This document shows positions 43,948-57,374 of a stretch of 64,000 nucleotides of DNA, one piece after another. Under the pieces are notes generated by a model, which saw only the letters and a program-made list of their open reading frames with translations, had not been told where the DNA came from and searched no databases. Source of the stretch: Monosiga brevicollis MX1 (taxonomy: Eukaryota; Opisthokonta; Choanoflagellata; Craspedida; Salpingoecidae); assembly GCF_000002865.3 (NCBI RefSeq), contig NW_001865046.1, positions 941,918 through 1,005,917 of the forward strand, written 5' to 3'. The position numbers and the translations under genes are program-made. The stretch's first letter is position 1. Each line of letters starts with the position of its first letter.

Positions 43948-45508
43948 ATGCTGGACATCTACTCCGTCCTCACGGTGGGCGCACTTGGGGCGGGTGCCAT
44001 GTTTTACGCCTACTACGTCAACCAACAAGCAGCTGGCCCCGTCTCGGCCCAAGCCACGCCCAAGCCCTTTCCAAAGGTGAGCTGCAAATACACGATGTCC
44101 AAGCTGCCTGCATTCGCAGCGCGCGACCGATGCGCGGTGTTCTCGTCACCATTGCTCATGTCTGCCTATAGGCCAAGCGCACCACTCGGGCTCAGTCGGG
44201 TCTCACCGCTTTGCGAGCTCGTGCAAAGGTGAGCAGGCTGGATCACCAGCCCGCATGCATCCAATGACCGTCGTCCCTCGGATGCACTTGATCATGGCAT
44301 CACTCTGATCGTGCACTTTGGCCTCCACCTGTTTGAAAACAACAACAACTGCAACAATACTAGATTGCGTATGATGACAGCAATGCCGATCACCAAAGAC
44401 TTCTGCAGCGCTTGTGGACCGCCATGCGCCCGGTCCGTGGATGTCGTCGTGCCAACCGTTTCTTGGACCCTCCAGAGCTTCTTGTCTACGTTCGACCTCA
44501 TTGATACTCGGTGGCCCAACTCCATTATTTAATAGAATCAGCCCTACCCGGGTGCCTTGAGCCTGGCCTGGCGTGATCTCGGCTTTCAAGGTGGGGCGTG
44601 ATCTCTTCAATATACTTGCTCGCAGCAACCACACCATGCTCAACAGGGCCCGCTCGCACCACTGCCACCTATTTTCTTCGCTGACCTGGGTATAGGCGAG
44701 GAGCCAGCCACCGACTTTCGGGGCATGGGATTGTTGGGGCTTGATGCCCTGGTGTATGCCGCCGAACACCATCAAGCCGACCTCATTGATCGTATCAATC
44801 GTCCCAACGACGATGTTTTCTTTTACTTCTTTGCCATCGGAGGCATCAACATTGCCGAGACCATCCTGCGGTACGCTGGCCAATGCTCTCCCTTTATATC
44901 TGCACCTTGTGCCCCCCCCCCCCCCCCCCAAAAAAAAAAAAATTGGNNNNNNNNNNNNNNNNNNNNNNNNNNNNNNNNNNNNNNNNNNNNNNNNNNTTGG
45001 GCCCCCCCCCCCCCCCCCCACACACACACAAATTGTGACAAGGGCTGCTGTCATAGGCTGTTGGAAGATGAAGCGGCCCTGGCCAATGCTGTCTTGGACC
45101 GAGAAGCCGACGCAGCCACCTGCTTTGGGCGTGTCGTTGTGGACGCGTGGCTGCAGTTTGACCAGGTTGGTGTGCTCGTCTATCCACTTGGTAAAGCAAG
45201 CGTCTCAAAGTCGGTTCCGCCTTTCTGGCGCTCTCCTCTCATGTGGCATTGGTCTGCCCAAGGTGTTTATCCTGTACATTCAACAGTTTCTGGCCGATGG
45301 TAACCCGCCCGAGCTGACCATTATGCAGTTTGAACAGGCGCGCCAGCGCTTTGAGGCGCACTATCGTGATCGGTAAGTGGCAAGAAAGGGGATGGCACTT
45401 GCAACGCCTCGACGATGTAATCTCAGTGTGTATCTGGTTTGCTTGAATAGGATGGCAACGTTGGTGGCCGACGGGGGCGAGACCCTTTCCATCCTCTTGG
45501 CGGGATAA
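43948..45508 (+). CDS. ELMO-domain protein (ELMOD type)
   Basis: ELMO-domain proteins of the ELMOD group act as GTPase-activating proteins for Arf-family GTPases. Exons 43948-44076, 44172-44228, 44364-44432, 44542-44590, 44696-44870, 45057-45165, 45263-45372, 45451-45508 (251 residues, all phases fit). It begins with a hydrophobic segment (MLDIYSVLTVGALGAGAMFYAYYV), likely a membrane anchor or uncleaved signal, then a basic linker. The ELMO domain follows: YDDSNADHQRLLQRLWTAMRP, LAWRDLGFQG, EEPATDFRGMGLLGLDALVY and DDVFFYFFAIGGINIAETIL. The invariant D-F-R-G-M-G-L-L-G-L core is intact. The C-terminal helices (VFILYIQQFLADGNPPELTI...FEQARQRFEAHY) match the family. An assembly gap (N 44947-44996) lies wholly in an intron and does not affect the protein. 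Confidence 0.88.
44947..44996. other. Assembly gap (50 N) flanked by C and A homopolymers
   Basis: Fifty N between a C-run/A-run on the left (44911-44942) and TTGGG plus a C-run and CA repeat on the right; it lies inside an intron of the ELMO gene. The fixed size suggests an arbitrary gap length. Confidence 0.95.
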
Positions 45509-45983
45509 CCGCAGTGACTGGATGTTGTTGTCATGGCTGTAAGGCTTTCCTCATGGAGCGTGCAGACCTCGTTCAAAGCTGATCCAATCGCTCAAAACAG
45601 CCACATCGACCCAAGTACTTAGTCTCAAGATTAACAGGCTTTGTCGAAACACCCGCTGTGTTTGTAACACATGTCAGATTGACCGAGTCGACTGGCCTGT
45701 CAGTGCAATTGAGTTGCATTTCCGTTACCATCAAAGCGATACTCTCCTTGGCCCTTTTGCCTCTGCAGCCAGGTCAACATGCACTCAAAAAAGCTTTTAT
45801 GTCTCTGAGTGACGGGAGTTTACGCCTTGGCAAGGTTTAGATCGATCTGGCAGTTGGAAAGGTTGTAATCATGAGTGACACTCAACTGAGCGCCTTCATC
45901 TATCAGCTAAAAAGCGGGAGAAGAGAGGCGCGCAACGTGAAGAGGATCAGATGGATGCTCACAGCCAGCGTAAACTGGCATCA
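45509..45983. other. Convergent 3' spacer
   Basis: Spacer between the 3' ends of the ELMO and exonuclease genes; no coding or RNA signal recognised. Confidence 0.5.
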
Positions 45984-47684
45984 TCAAGCTTTGAACGCCA
46001 AATCAATCAACGGGCAGCCACGCACCACTTGAACCAGGCGGGCAATGTTCCGCGAGTCATCAATGCCGGAATGAGGGCGACCCTAAACACACACGACAGC
46101 CCGTGAGCCGATTATGGTCTCACCCGACTCCTCCTAGGTCGCACTCCAGGTTTGTTGGCAGGGCAAATCTTTGTTCGGAGCAGTAGTTCTTCCTTGCCTC
46201 ACCTCAAAAGTCAGCCCCACGGCCTGTAGCATGAAATCAAGACCCGTGGCGTAGGCTGCACGTTCAGGTCCAGCCCATTTGAGCTTGAAATGCTTCGTCA
46301 GTCGTTTTCGCACGTCCATCCATTGTTGGCTGGGCCAAAAAAAGATGGCATTACTTCACATTGATAGCGTGTCAGGATGCTGGCCTGAGACGCTCGCCAA
46401 GAGAAACGTACCATACAGCTGGATAGTCCATCTGGCTGAGCTGACATTGAAAGGCCAGGAAGTCACGAAAATCCCATGGTCTAAACAGTTTCACTGTCAT
46501 TCAGCTTTCTCGAGACAGGGCATGGCTTTGGTGCGAATGGGTGCCTCTGGTGATGGCCACAGCTAGCAGGCATAACCAAGACCCTCGTACCCATCTGATG
46601 CGCACAACACCCGGACGTCGTCCACGTCGTGCGAAGCCTTGAACTTTTGCCTGCAATTTTGGCATGGTAGCGTTTAAGGGTAAGACGGGGACAATGCGAT
46701 GGGCAACGCTGCCCAGGGGCAGAGACGTACACAGCCTTTCCCAAAAAATCTTCAAAGTCTTGCCAAGCCTCTGGGAACAGCTTGGCCGCATCAACCTGAG
46801 GGAGCCGGCATTAGGCACATTAGCTTGTGCGAGGGTGTTGCCTTGTGCGAGCCCGATTGGCCAAGCCACCTGGTCCTGCGTGATGCCGGTGAGATTGGTG
46901 CAAAACTTGGAAAGCTGGGGATTGAGCTTGGGTCGGACATAGGTCTGAAACGTGTCGAGCTGCATGGTCCCCGGGAGCACGAGCTTGAGTCAGGAAAGGC
47001 TCAAGGGCAGTAAAAGGCAGGTTCGATGAGCGGCAGAAATATGGCTATCACGCCAACGAACCAGTTCCCCACTCTTGGCATCAAGCAGTATGGCCGGTAT
47101 TTCGATGATCTCATGAGGAAAGGGGGATCGCTCTTCTTCGCAAGTGGCCTCAAAATCCATCACACACACCAACTCAAACGGTTGACTACGCGCGCGTGCG
47201 GGATGGGGATGAAGGGTCAGGGCGATGCGAGAGGTATAGGGCTGGTGGCAATGTGCAGCACCTTGCCTGGCTAGGTCTCACTCTTGACAAAAGGGTGTGA
47301 CCTTACCGAGCGGAGCTGTCGGAGGCAGCGTGGTCATCACGAGCAGTACTGGCCCCGCGCTGAGCCCGAGTGCGAATTTCTTTGACATGTTGCTTCAATC
47401 GACGAGTTTTGACGCGCTTGTTGCCCGAGTCATGCAGATCTAGAATATGAAGCCACCGTGATTAGAAAGAAGGCACATCATCAGGTGCGCTCACCAAAGC
47501 ATGGGTGCGAGAAGACGGCCGCAGCTCACTCACGCAGACGGGCCAGTTCAGCTGACAGCTCTTCAGAGGAGAGGTTGTTGATCAGGCCGTTAATCAAGGA
47601 GAGCTTGATCGTGTCATCTTCCAATGACGGCAAATGAGAGGCGGCCATCCCGCCGTGCGGGTCAAACACTAGCTCATCACCCAT
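45984..47684 (-). CDS. SAP + DEDDh exoribonuclease (ERI1-like)
   Basis: 3'-5' exoribonuclease of the ERI1/ERI2/ERI3 group, which trims histone mRNA ends, 5.8S rRNA or small RNAs. Exons 47684-47534, 47439-47307, 47185-47062, 46959-46870, 46795-46731, 46650-46591, 46480-46412, 46329-46203, 46082-45984 (305 residues). The N-terminal part (INGLINNLSSEELSAELARL, then DLHDSGNKRVKTRRLKQHV) looks like a SAP-type helix-turn-helix, as in ERI1. The nuclease core has all DEDDh residues: VMDFEATCEE (Asp105, Glu107), CASDG (Asp207), GRPHSGIDDSRN (His277 and the last Asp), with ITQDQV, DFLAFQCQLSQMDYP and WMDVRKRLTKHF in between. The presence of SAP favours ERI1 over ERI3. It ends soon after the domain. Confidence 0.88.
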
Positions 47685-48278
47685 GCACCCTTCTCCAATC
47701 GCCACCTCAGGTCCCTCGGCAAGCAGCAGCCAAAGCACAAAGCAGGCGGAAGATGCAGAAGAGTTGCTCTCATCAAGACAACAAGAAAAAGTTTGACATT
47801 AGCACTGTCATGCGAAACTTTTTTTTGGTGAGAACTTGAATTTTGTTCGTGTGTGTGTGTGTGTGAGTGAGTGAGTGTGTGTGTGTGTGTGTGAGTGCAA
47901 GGGTTAGCTTGCAAGTGCCAAGGTTCAAGGCGGATTGGACACGCACGCCGATGGCTGATGTTGAGTTCACTCGATGTTGTTGATGTTAATTTTGTTTGGG
48001 TCTTCTGCTTTTCGGTAGTACTATACAAATCTCTGATGGCCATCATGCACCGCAGGGGAACACGGCGCTACAGAGGGGTCGATCACCAGTCTATGGTTGA
48101 CACGCAACGCACACAACACTCAACACTCACTCTCCTTCGATAAGAGCCTGACTACATGGGCTCTCGGCCCCCTCACAGCGACACGCTTCATGGCTGGCAC
48201 ACACTGGCAGGTCGCTGGTCGAGCGGCACGTCGCGGACGCGCATTGCGAGTTGCCTCGCACAGCATGGTCTAAAACAT
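47685..48278. other. Intergenic region with GT microsatellite
   Basis: Lies between two minus-strand genes. It contains a GT/GTGA tract at about 47847-47897; nothing coding. Confidence 0.5.
47847..47897. repeat. (GT)n microsatellite with GTGA interruptions
   Basis: About 50 bp of alternating GT with GAGT variants. Confidence 0.93.
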
Positions 48279-50070
<1,792 letters not shown>

Positions 50071-50276
50071 GATGGAACGATTGCCGACTCTTGGAAGAAG
50101 CAATGACCGTTTAAACCCCAAGGTCAGCACCTCCTCACGCCAAGCTCTTTCTCCGCTGTGTTCCCGATCAGTCGACGAGTTCCACAGCACGTACCAGCAA
50201 GTCCACAGCTCAGCAACCCTCGGAAGTCGTCACGGCACGTCAAACGCCAATGGGGGCTGCTCCCGCTCGCAGTCAC

Positions 50277-50307
<31 letters not shown>

Positions 50308-50592
50308 GTGTGTGTGTGTGCAAATGCAGTCAGTCGCGTGAATACAGAATGCGAAAACAGTGAAAGGGTAACTTGAAATTCAATTTAAAGGATTCTTTTT
50401 CAAATTGAGAAAGCAGGAGAGGAACATCTCAAAAAAGATGAGGGCAAAGGCTCATATGGGCGCCGTGAGCATGGCTAAGGAGGGTGTATGTGCAAGGGGG
50501 CCATGTGCATAAAATGCCTGCATCGGCAGAAGGTGGCAGGGGACCATTTCAATGTGAATAGCGCCATGGCCACTCAGCGAGAGATCGAGAGA
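50071..50592. other. Intergenic spacer with short GA/GT tract
   Basis: Between the CDK start and the 3' end of the TPR gene. It has a GA/GT microsatellite at 50286-50320 and AT-rich sequence near 50380; nothing coding. Confidence 0.5.
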
Positions 50593-53246
50593 TCAAGCAT
50601 CAGACTCATTATCATCTTGGGCTTCTGATGCAACGTTGGGGGACGATGTGGGCATGACCGGGGAGGAATTTGGAGCATGGGCAGCCAAGGCAGCCGCAGC
50701 GGTACGGGTGTATTCGTGATTCGGGCCCAGGGTGGCCTGAAAGATGGCCTGAGCCTTTTGAATGCAGATGATGGCGCGCTCGGGTAGACCACAGGCCTCC
50801 AAGATGCCGCTCATTTGCATGGCCACGAGTCCGGTGCGTGGATTCTGCTCACCCAAGGTGGCAATCTGGATGCCTAGGGCCTTGTCGACGCAGGCCAATG
50901 CAGGCTCGATCTGGCCCAGACGTTGATAAACGGTGGCCAGGTTGCCGTACGCGGCACCGGTCTCGGGATGAAGCTCTCCGATGGTGGCGGTATAAATTTC
51001 AATGGCCTTGTTGTAGCCCTCGAGGGCACCCTGAAGGTCGCCTCGCTCGTTGAGAATGTTAGCAATGTTGTTGCGCGATAGCGCCACGGCAGGATGGCGT
51101 TCACCGAGCGCTGCCAGCTGCATGGCCAATGCCTTTTGGTAGCAAGCTAGTTGCTCCTCTTGCTTGCCTTGATCCTTGTAGACGAGGGCCAGGTTGTTCA
51201 ATGTGCTGGCGACGGCAGGGTGCTTGTCACCGACGACCTCGAGCAGGATGGCCAGAGCCTGGTGCATGGCTTGCTCCGCCTCGGCCAAGTGACCCAGCCG
51301 CTGATGAACAACGGCCATGTTGCCAAAAGAGGCAGCCGTATCCTCGTGGCGCTCACCAAGCGTCGTGATACGAATATCAAGGGCTCGGCGATGGTAGTCC
51401 AGTGCGCGGGCAAAGTCGGCCGTGGCCTCGAGGGCTACCGCCAGGTTGTTATAGGTGTGAGCCACGGCCGGATGCTGCTCACCCACGGTGGCGCGGAGAA
51501 TGTTGGCGGCTTGTTCGTAGAGCTGAATGGCGGTGGCGAATTGACCTCGGTCTTTGTGAATGACGGCCATGTTGCTCAGGACATTGGCTACTTCTGGGTG
51601 CTGGGCTCCCAGCAGCGCGCTCAGCTGCTGATGAGCCTGCGTATAGGCGGCCAGTGCTTCGTCCAGACGTCCCTGTTCCTTGTAAACCAAGGCCATGTTG
51701 TTGTGGGTGGAGGCAATGCTGGGGTGTTGATCGCCGAACGCGGCCCGGGCAGTGTCCAGGGACTGCGCGAATAATTGGAGGGCAGCGTCGTATTGGCCCT
51801 GTTGCTTGAGCGTAAGCGCCTTGTGGGCCAATAGAGAGATCATGTTGGGGTGTTTTGGACCCAGGGTTGAGGTGACAATGTCAATGGCACGGTCATAATG
51901 AGCCATGGCGTCGGGGATTTGGCCAAACTCGCCGAGAACGCTGCCGACGCGAAAACAGATTTTAGCCGTGTTGTCAGACTGGGGGGCAGCAGCCAAGGCG
52001 TCACGAGCTGCCACGCGAGCTTGATCAATGCACCAAGCGCGCAGTTGGTCCTTGATGCGAGCGTTCAGCTTGGTGAAGCCGAGCGTGTCTTCGATCGTCT
52101 TGAAAATCATATCGCGGTCGTTGGGTTGGAAAGCTTCAGCCTTTTGTGCCTGAACGCGCACAAGCATGTTGAGAACTTCGTCGGCATTTTCTCCGAGGGC
52201 GTTGAGAAAGCCCTCAATTTCGGCCGTGGGCAGCCGAATGTCGAGCTGAACCTGGCAGTTGAGTGCATTCATCATCTCAAAGAGACACCAAGCCCGGGTC
52301 ATAGGGATGGGGTCATTCCATGGGCTCATGATGAGGAGGACGCGGCCAATGGTGGCAATGTTGGTTTGGAACGTGTTGGACCACCTGCTCGGGAAAAGGC
52401 AAGGTGAGATAGATGGTATGAGAGCAGGTGGAGGGACGGCACAAGTTTGAAGTTGCCGGCGCAAGGACACAGAACCCACCAGGCATAAGGGTAGTTGCAT
52501 GCTTGGTGCTGGTTGTTGGGGATGAGATCCAGCCAATAAAAGGCACCCGGGGCATCCATGGTCTCGTGATGAAGAATTGTCCCAAGGGTCATGTGAAATT
52601 TATACTTCCAAGCATGAGAGACGAAGACGGTGGCAGGGGCTACGTCGGCTTCCAGGGCCGGGTCCTCGAGGAGGACATCAATCATTGCACAAGCTCGAGC
52701 TTTGGTCCGGGGCATGACGTAGCGCACGCAGACCTCGGTGGTCGTCAGGTTTTCATACTCGTCACCAAACTCCTCGCGCAGGGCCGCTTCCAGGCCGCGG
52801 AGGTAGGCGGCGCTGACGCCCAGCAAGGCCCGGCTATTAAGTTTGGGGTCAAGGAACTGAGCTGTCAAAAGATAAACAGGCCATCGCGTGAGGCAGGAGT
52901 GGGGATGGGGGACAGGGAGAAGGGGGAGGGGGGCGAATAGCAAACGGGAGTGGTCGAGGAGCGGGAACAGACATTGATCCGCCGTAGCAGCCTCCTCTTC
53001 TTTGTTGGGTTTGCTGGTGGCCTCATCGCTAGCTTCAGGGGTGTCCTCAGCTTCCTTGACACGAACGGCCGGGTGTGTTTCGGTATCAGGAGCCACGGGG
53101 GGCAAGCGATCATCACTCAGGTCGGGATCAATGATTGAGCCACTGGTCTTGTCAGGCATGGCCAATTCCACCGCGTTGTTGTTGCTGCGCTTGACATCCT
53201 CCTGATCCTCGGCAGGGACCCGAGGGCGGCTCTGTTGGCAGCCCAT
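50593..53246 (-). CDS. Acylated TIR-like (SHAW) domain + kinesin-light-chain-type TPR protein
   Basis: Exons 53246-52973, 52861-52480, 52384-50593 (815 residues, phases fit). It begins MGCQQS, a consensus for N-myristoylation of Gly2 plus palmitoylation of Cys3, so the protein should sit on membranes. A charged disordered stretch of about 75 residues follows. At residues 165-290 is a domain with VFVSHAWKYKF, AFYWLDLIPNNQHQ, IGRVLLIMSPWNDP and TRAWCLFEMMNAL. The buried strand VFVSHAW, a second strand ending in a serine-proline, and the final W-C-x-x-E match the order of TIR-fold motifs; in NADase TIRs the Glu of that last motif is catalytic. Ten 42-residue TPRs of the kinesin-light-chain type (ALVYKEQGRLDEAL...LGAQHPEVA) fill residues 370-780. 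There is no nucleotide-binding ATPase between them. A sensor or scaffold role is inferred. Confidence 0.8.
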
Positions 53247-53868
53247 TCTATAAATCCAGTCCACAACCGCTCAATCGCTCGTCGACTGGTCCGTGCCCGA
53301 CAGGCCCTCACGTGTTGATCCTTCACACTCGGAATGAATCCGATCCCTCCCCCCACACACGACTGGGCCACGCCCTTTGGAATACGAAATGAGAGAGAGG
53401 AGATAAAGGGGCGGAACTCGTGTGTGTGTAGCCAAGTGATAATGTCAGACAATTCGTTCCTATGTTGAGGGAAAATGCATGGTCATGTTTTGTCCACAGC
53501 AAAAACGTGTAAACGCGTTGTTGCTGTGAAAATGTGTATCGTGTGTATCATCATTCGTATACCGTCCACAACCATTGTTGTCAACACGCAAGTCTCGTTC
53601 CATTTTATCTGACAAAGTTTGAAAATTTTCAACGCCCAAATTTTTTTTTTTTTTGATTTTTTATCTTGAGCGGTTGAGCTCAACGTTCGTCTGGACCTGT
53701 GGGACCTGCGCGAGGGCGATTGGCAGAGGAAGGTGGGTACTGGGACATGGATAAAGCAAATGGCTGAAGCAGCTGCTATTTTGTTGGTTTGGTCTTAAAT
53801 ACTCTGCTTGGGTCTTGTGGGTGTCGGCAGGCTTGCGTGCTTGGCTGTGCGTGCTGCATTCACCCGTC
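53247..53868. promoter_or_regulatory. Divergent intergenic region between TIR-like/TPR gene and HYLS1
   Basis: 622 bp between two divergent starts, with an AT-rich centre (53480-53680) including a T-run; no exon seen. Confidence 0.45.
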
Positions 53869-55339
53869 ATGGCCGCAAACACATCACCGCTTGGTGGCGC
53901 CATCGGTCCTTTGCCCACCCCTTCTTGGTTCACCAAGCGTGACGTGCGCCGCCAGCTGGCGTATCTCGGATACTACGATGTGCCCGATGAGGTCTTGGCT
54001 CAGTTCACCCAAGGTTGGGCCAGGCGATGTGCTGCGGGTGTGCGGGCCGTGTCAGTGCTGTGCTGTTGATTCCCAAAACTCATTCCGCATGCTGGGATCA
54101 TTCACAGATCTGATTGATTTAGCAACACAAGCGGACAGTGCCCCACCTCGCGCCTCGGGCCCAGCCCGCGATCCTCTGGTACAACAACCCCTCCCAAAGC
54201 CCGGGCCAGAGCCTGAGGCAGTCCAGGAACGCCGGTCTTTCCCACGGGGTCGGCAGTCCTTGGCCGCGGCTACAAACGCAGGCGCCACTGCTGCGCCAAG
54301 AACACCCATGAAAGGCGGATCCCGCCGCAAAACAGCCGTCATCCCGTCGGCGCCGGCCCCACCACCCACAGGCCCCGGGAACGTGGCCCCCGTTGAGCCC
54401 GCAACGGCTGTCGAACAATTGTTTGAGCAGGTCAGGCTTGGCCAGCCTCTCGTACTTGCCCCCCCAGACGCCTGTACACTCTAACTTTTGCTCAACCATC
54501 TCCTGACCCCAGTTGGATCAATTACGCCTCATCAATGATGAAACTGCATGGCCCACGGATGGTACGTCGGCTGGCCCTGATCCAAGTACCACCGCACAGT
54601 TATGTTTCTCTTATTCACCACTTTGCCTCTCAATATTCTCGCTCCCTCTCGCTCCATGGGCTCTACACCACACTGCAGAGGGTTCAGATGCTGATGCAAC
54701 TGACGATTTGCGCCCCTTTCCCGATGAGCTCAATCTTGAGGTGTGCCACACATCTCGGGTCTGGCTGGAAAGGCTTTTGCCGAGCGATGTGCTGCTCTTT
54801 CAAACTGCCTCATGCTTTACATTTCACTTTGATAGATGTACGATGATTATGATCCTCACTCCTTGGCCGGGCGCCGTGGACATGCCTTGCCCTCCGTGGC
54901 TCCAGTCGAGGCCATCGAGCCCGTGGCCAGTCGGACCAGCGTCATCTACCAGCATCGCCGCCCCAAGGCCAAAACAGGTCAGGTTGATCCTCTCCGGGTA
55001 TCTGCCCTTCTCGGAATTTAATAAGCAAGCACAGCGCCTTTGACAAGCATGCGCTCATTTTGCTTGCTTTTTGATCCTATGGTGCGGCCAAAAGATGTGG
55101 TGCGACGCGGGGAGTTGTATCGACAGGCCTGGCAATATCGCAAGGTTCCGGGCCAAGACGCCCACCACGATGTACGATGGAATACTCGCCAAGCTCTGCA
55201 GCGCAAGACCAACGAGCAAAGACCTCCCAGCAAACCAACAAAAAAGCCCGCTACTTCTTCGGACTACGTGGTCCCCACTACCAAGAAGCGCTCGGCTTTG
55301 CGGTGGGCCGTGCGCATGCACCTCAATGAGCTGCGATAA
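53869..55339 (+). CDS. HYLS1: HYLS1 centriole/basal-body protein
   Basis: Centriolar protein needed for building cilia in animals. Exons 53869-54013, 54108-54430, 54513-54561, 54679-54740, 54836-54977, 55035-55339 (341 residues, phases fit). The N-terminal HYLS box region is VRRQLAYLGYYDVPDEVLAQFT. The middle is disordered, with Pro/Ala and basic stretches. An MYDDYDPHSLAGRR segment follows, then DPMVRPKDVVRRGELYRQAW. The diagnostic C-terminal block is DYVVPTTKKRSALRWAVR, nearly identical to the YLVPTEKKRSALRWGVR end of animal HYLS1. The product should localise to the outer centriole wall. The presence of both conserved ends supports a functional orthologue. ULK4, another cilium-associated gene, lies 3 kb downstream on the other strand. 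Confidence 0.93.
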
Positions 55340-55726
55340 GCATGGGCTGGCCTGTCTCGCAGATCGTCCTAGAAGACGGATCCTGCTCGTAGTGACATGA
55401 TCCAGCGTTTCTTGTTTGTTTTATTATTCGCCATTGGCACTCCTGGACGAGCACGCACAAGTCCTCGCAACCCTCTCTTAAGTGAACGGTGCAGTTGCAT
55501 GTTTTCAACAAAGAAAACCCTGCTATCCACGACATAATGCAAGTGCAGTAAAACCTCAGGATTGGGTTTGTCGGATCAAATTTGTTCACGTTTTATCCAT
55601 TAGTCGGCCGATTCTGGCCCTTTTCTTGCTGCCCAGCAGCCGCATCATTTGGGATCGATACTCTCGACACCGTCAGTCTGTCTGCCTGTCTGTCTGTCTG
55701 TCTGTCCGTCTGTCTGTCTCCGGCAA
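55340..55726. other. Convergent 3' spacer with TCTG repeat
   Basis: Spacer between the HYLS1 stop and the M48 gene stop. Its main structure is a TCTG tetranucleotide repeat. Confidence 0.55.
55676..55720. repeat. (TCTG)n tetranucleotide microsatellite
   Basis: About eleven TCTG/TCCG/TGCC units ending just past the M48 stop codon on the complementary strand. Confidence 0.92.
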
Positions 55727-57199
55727 TCACTCTACAACGCTCTGTGCCGATTGGCAAGCCAACAGGGCGTCTCTCCGCACGAGAGCTGGAGGATGTGTCT
55801 GGTAGTGAGTCAAAGCTGTGAGTACATTCAAGGGCGGTTCCCTGATGTCGTTGCTGTCCGCAGTCGGGTTGAACAAGGCTGTGCGAGCTTCGCGTTCCAT
55901 CAATGCACAACCTGCTGCCAGCAGCGACGGTGCCAATCGGACGGCTTCGCAATCTGCACGCAGCTCCTGCATGGAAGGCAGCGAAAGCAGACCACCTTCA
56001 AGTGAGCCATTGTCGCAGGGATTCGATACAATGAGAAACCCCCAAAATACAAACAACCTTATTGGCGTTGTGAGCCATGTTGATGGGCATCCAGCTTGCC
56101 AAGCCCACCAGCGCTGCCATCTATTCCAGACCAAATACCACAGTTCAGGTGAATAACTTGCCCAGCGAATCAGTGTCCTGAAAGCCAACAACCAAATCAT
56201 TGTCTTGCTGCGAGGTCAAGAAAAGGACTCGGCACAGGCCGTCGAGCCGAGGTGGTTGCATGCGAGCAAACGAACACGTCGGAAGATGGTTGAGCGTGGT
56301 GCGAGCAAAAAGTAGGCGCCCAAGGCCGAAGTCCATATCCGAAACTGTTGGATGGCAAAGAGTCGAAGTGTATCCCTGCAGCGGAGATGAGCGTGTTCAT
56401 GCATGACAATAAACAGCAGCTCCTGGGGCCGTAGGCGGATTTCACCCAACACATGCGAGCGTTGCAGTGAGTCAGGTGGACGCTCCGATAACCTCCAATC
56501 ACGTTCAGGGCCATGTCCATTGATCAATCTGCCGTGGTAGCGCAAGCCCACCTCATCACTGTGGGCCCAATGGTCGCGTGCCCGTGCAGCCCGTGGATCC
56601 CCGGGGTCCGACATTGACAAGCCATACACTGGAACCCCCGTGCCAAAACGCAAGCCATGAGCAAGCCAAAGGGCTGATCGGTGGCCCACGGCAAAGCAGC
56701 GTTGGCAGCGATAGGAGGTGACGTACTGTGAATGTTCGCAAAATCCTCGGGCTGCTGCCCTAGGTAAATGACAGGGATACCAATAGCACCTTTGTCGGGC
56801 GCCAACGAGCCGATGGAATACGCTGAAGCAGACAAGGGGTGACATGCAGATCTGCTGAGACTGCAGCGCGGAGGCCACCCAAGACAAAGGAACACGCCAG
56901 ACGCACCTCGGGGGCTGGTGACGAGGCTCAGCTCAGCCTGTACGCCGAGGGCACGCGCGTTTTCACACAAAGTTTGCCAGCGCCGATTCACGTTGGCCGA
57001 GCATCGTGCCTCGGGTTGCCTGCACGAACAGTCATCGTTGAGTTGCGGCAGCGCATCACGCCACCTTGGCAAACCAAGCGCCTCACCGATCAGTCACCGC
57101 TTCGACAGGACTGCTCAAGGCACTCCCATACACCATGGCCAGCCCACCACTCAGAACGGCCGCCACTCCTCCACACACCCTCTGCAGCCACCGGACCAT
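55727..57199 (-). CDS. M48-family zinc metallopeptidase
   Basis: Exons 57199-57087, 57064-56907, 56822-56727, 56628-56276, 56120-56058, 55966-55727 (340 residues, all phases fit). It begins with a hydrophobic segment (VCGGVAAVLSGGLAMVYGSAL) after a short basic start, probably a mitochondrial or ER signal anchor. The catalytic part has SIGSLAPDKGAIGIPVIYLG, the zinc motif H199-E-H-A-H203 (HExxH) in LFIVMHEHAHLRCRD, two hydrophobic stretches (TSALGAYFLLAP, ALVGLASWMPINM), and the third ligand region ELRADCEAV with Glu262. It ends with THPPALVRRDAL, the usual C-terminal THPP-x-x-x-R block of M48 enzymes. A 46-residue insertion rich in charge (DPRAARARDHWAHSDEVG...) separates the β-sheet part from HExxH. 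The closest type (OMA1, HtpX or Ste24-like) cannot be fixed by eye. An internal membrane protease is likely. Confidence 0.82.
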
Positions 57200-57374
57200 G
57201 CCTCTCACACTTCCTTTTCTAAAAATTCGTTAATTTGGATGTAAATTTTCTGCGATGGTTTAAGTTTCTTTTTAAAGTTTAGATGTACAGCAGCACAGTG
57301 CAGCACAGTAGCACTGGCATTCTTGTAAAGTTTCATAATATTATTATTTTAAAACATTTAACCTTCTGTGTCTG
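57200..57374. promoter_or_regulatory. Very short divergent promoter region (175 bp)
   Basis: Only 175 bp separates the start codons of the M48 gene (-) and the DUF3574 gene (+). The strip is AT-rich (TTTAAAGTTTAGATG, TAATATTATTATTTTAAAAC) against a GC-rich background, consistent with a compact bidirectional promoter. Confidence 0.55.
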
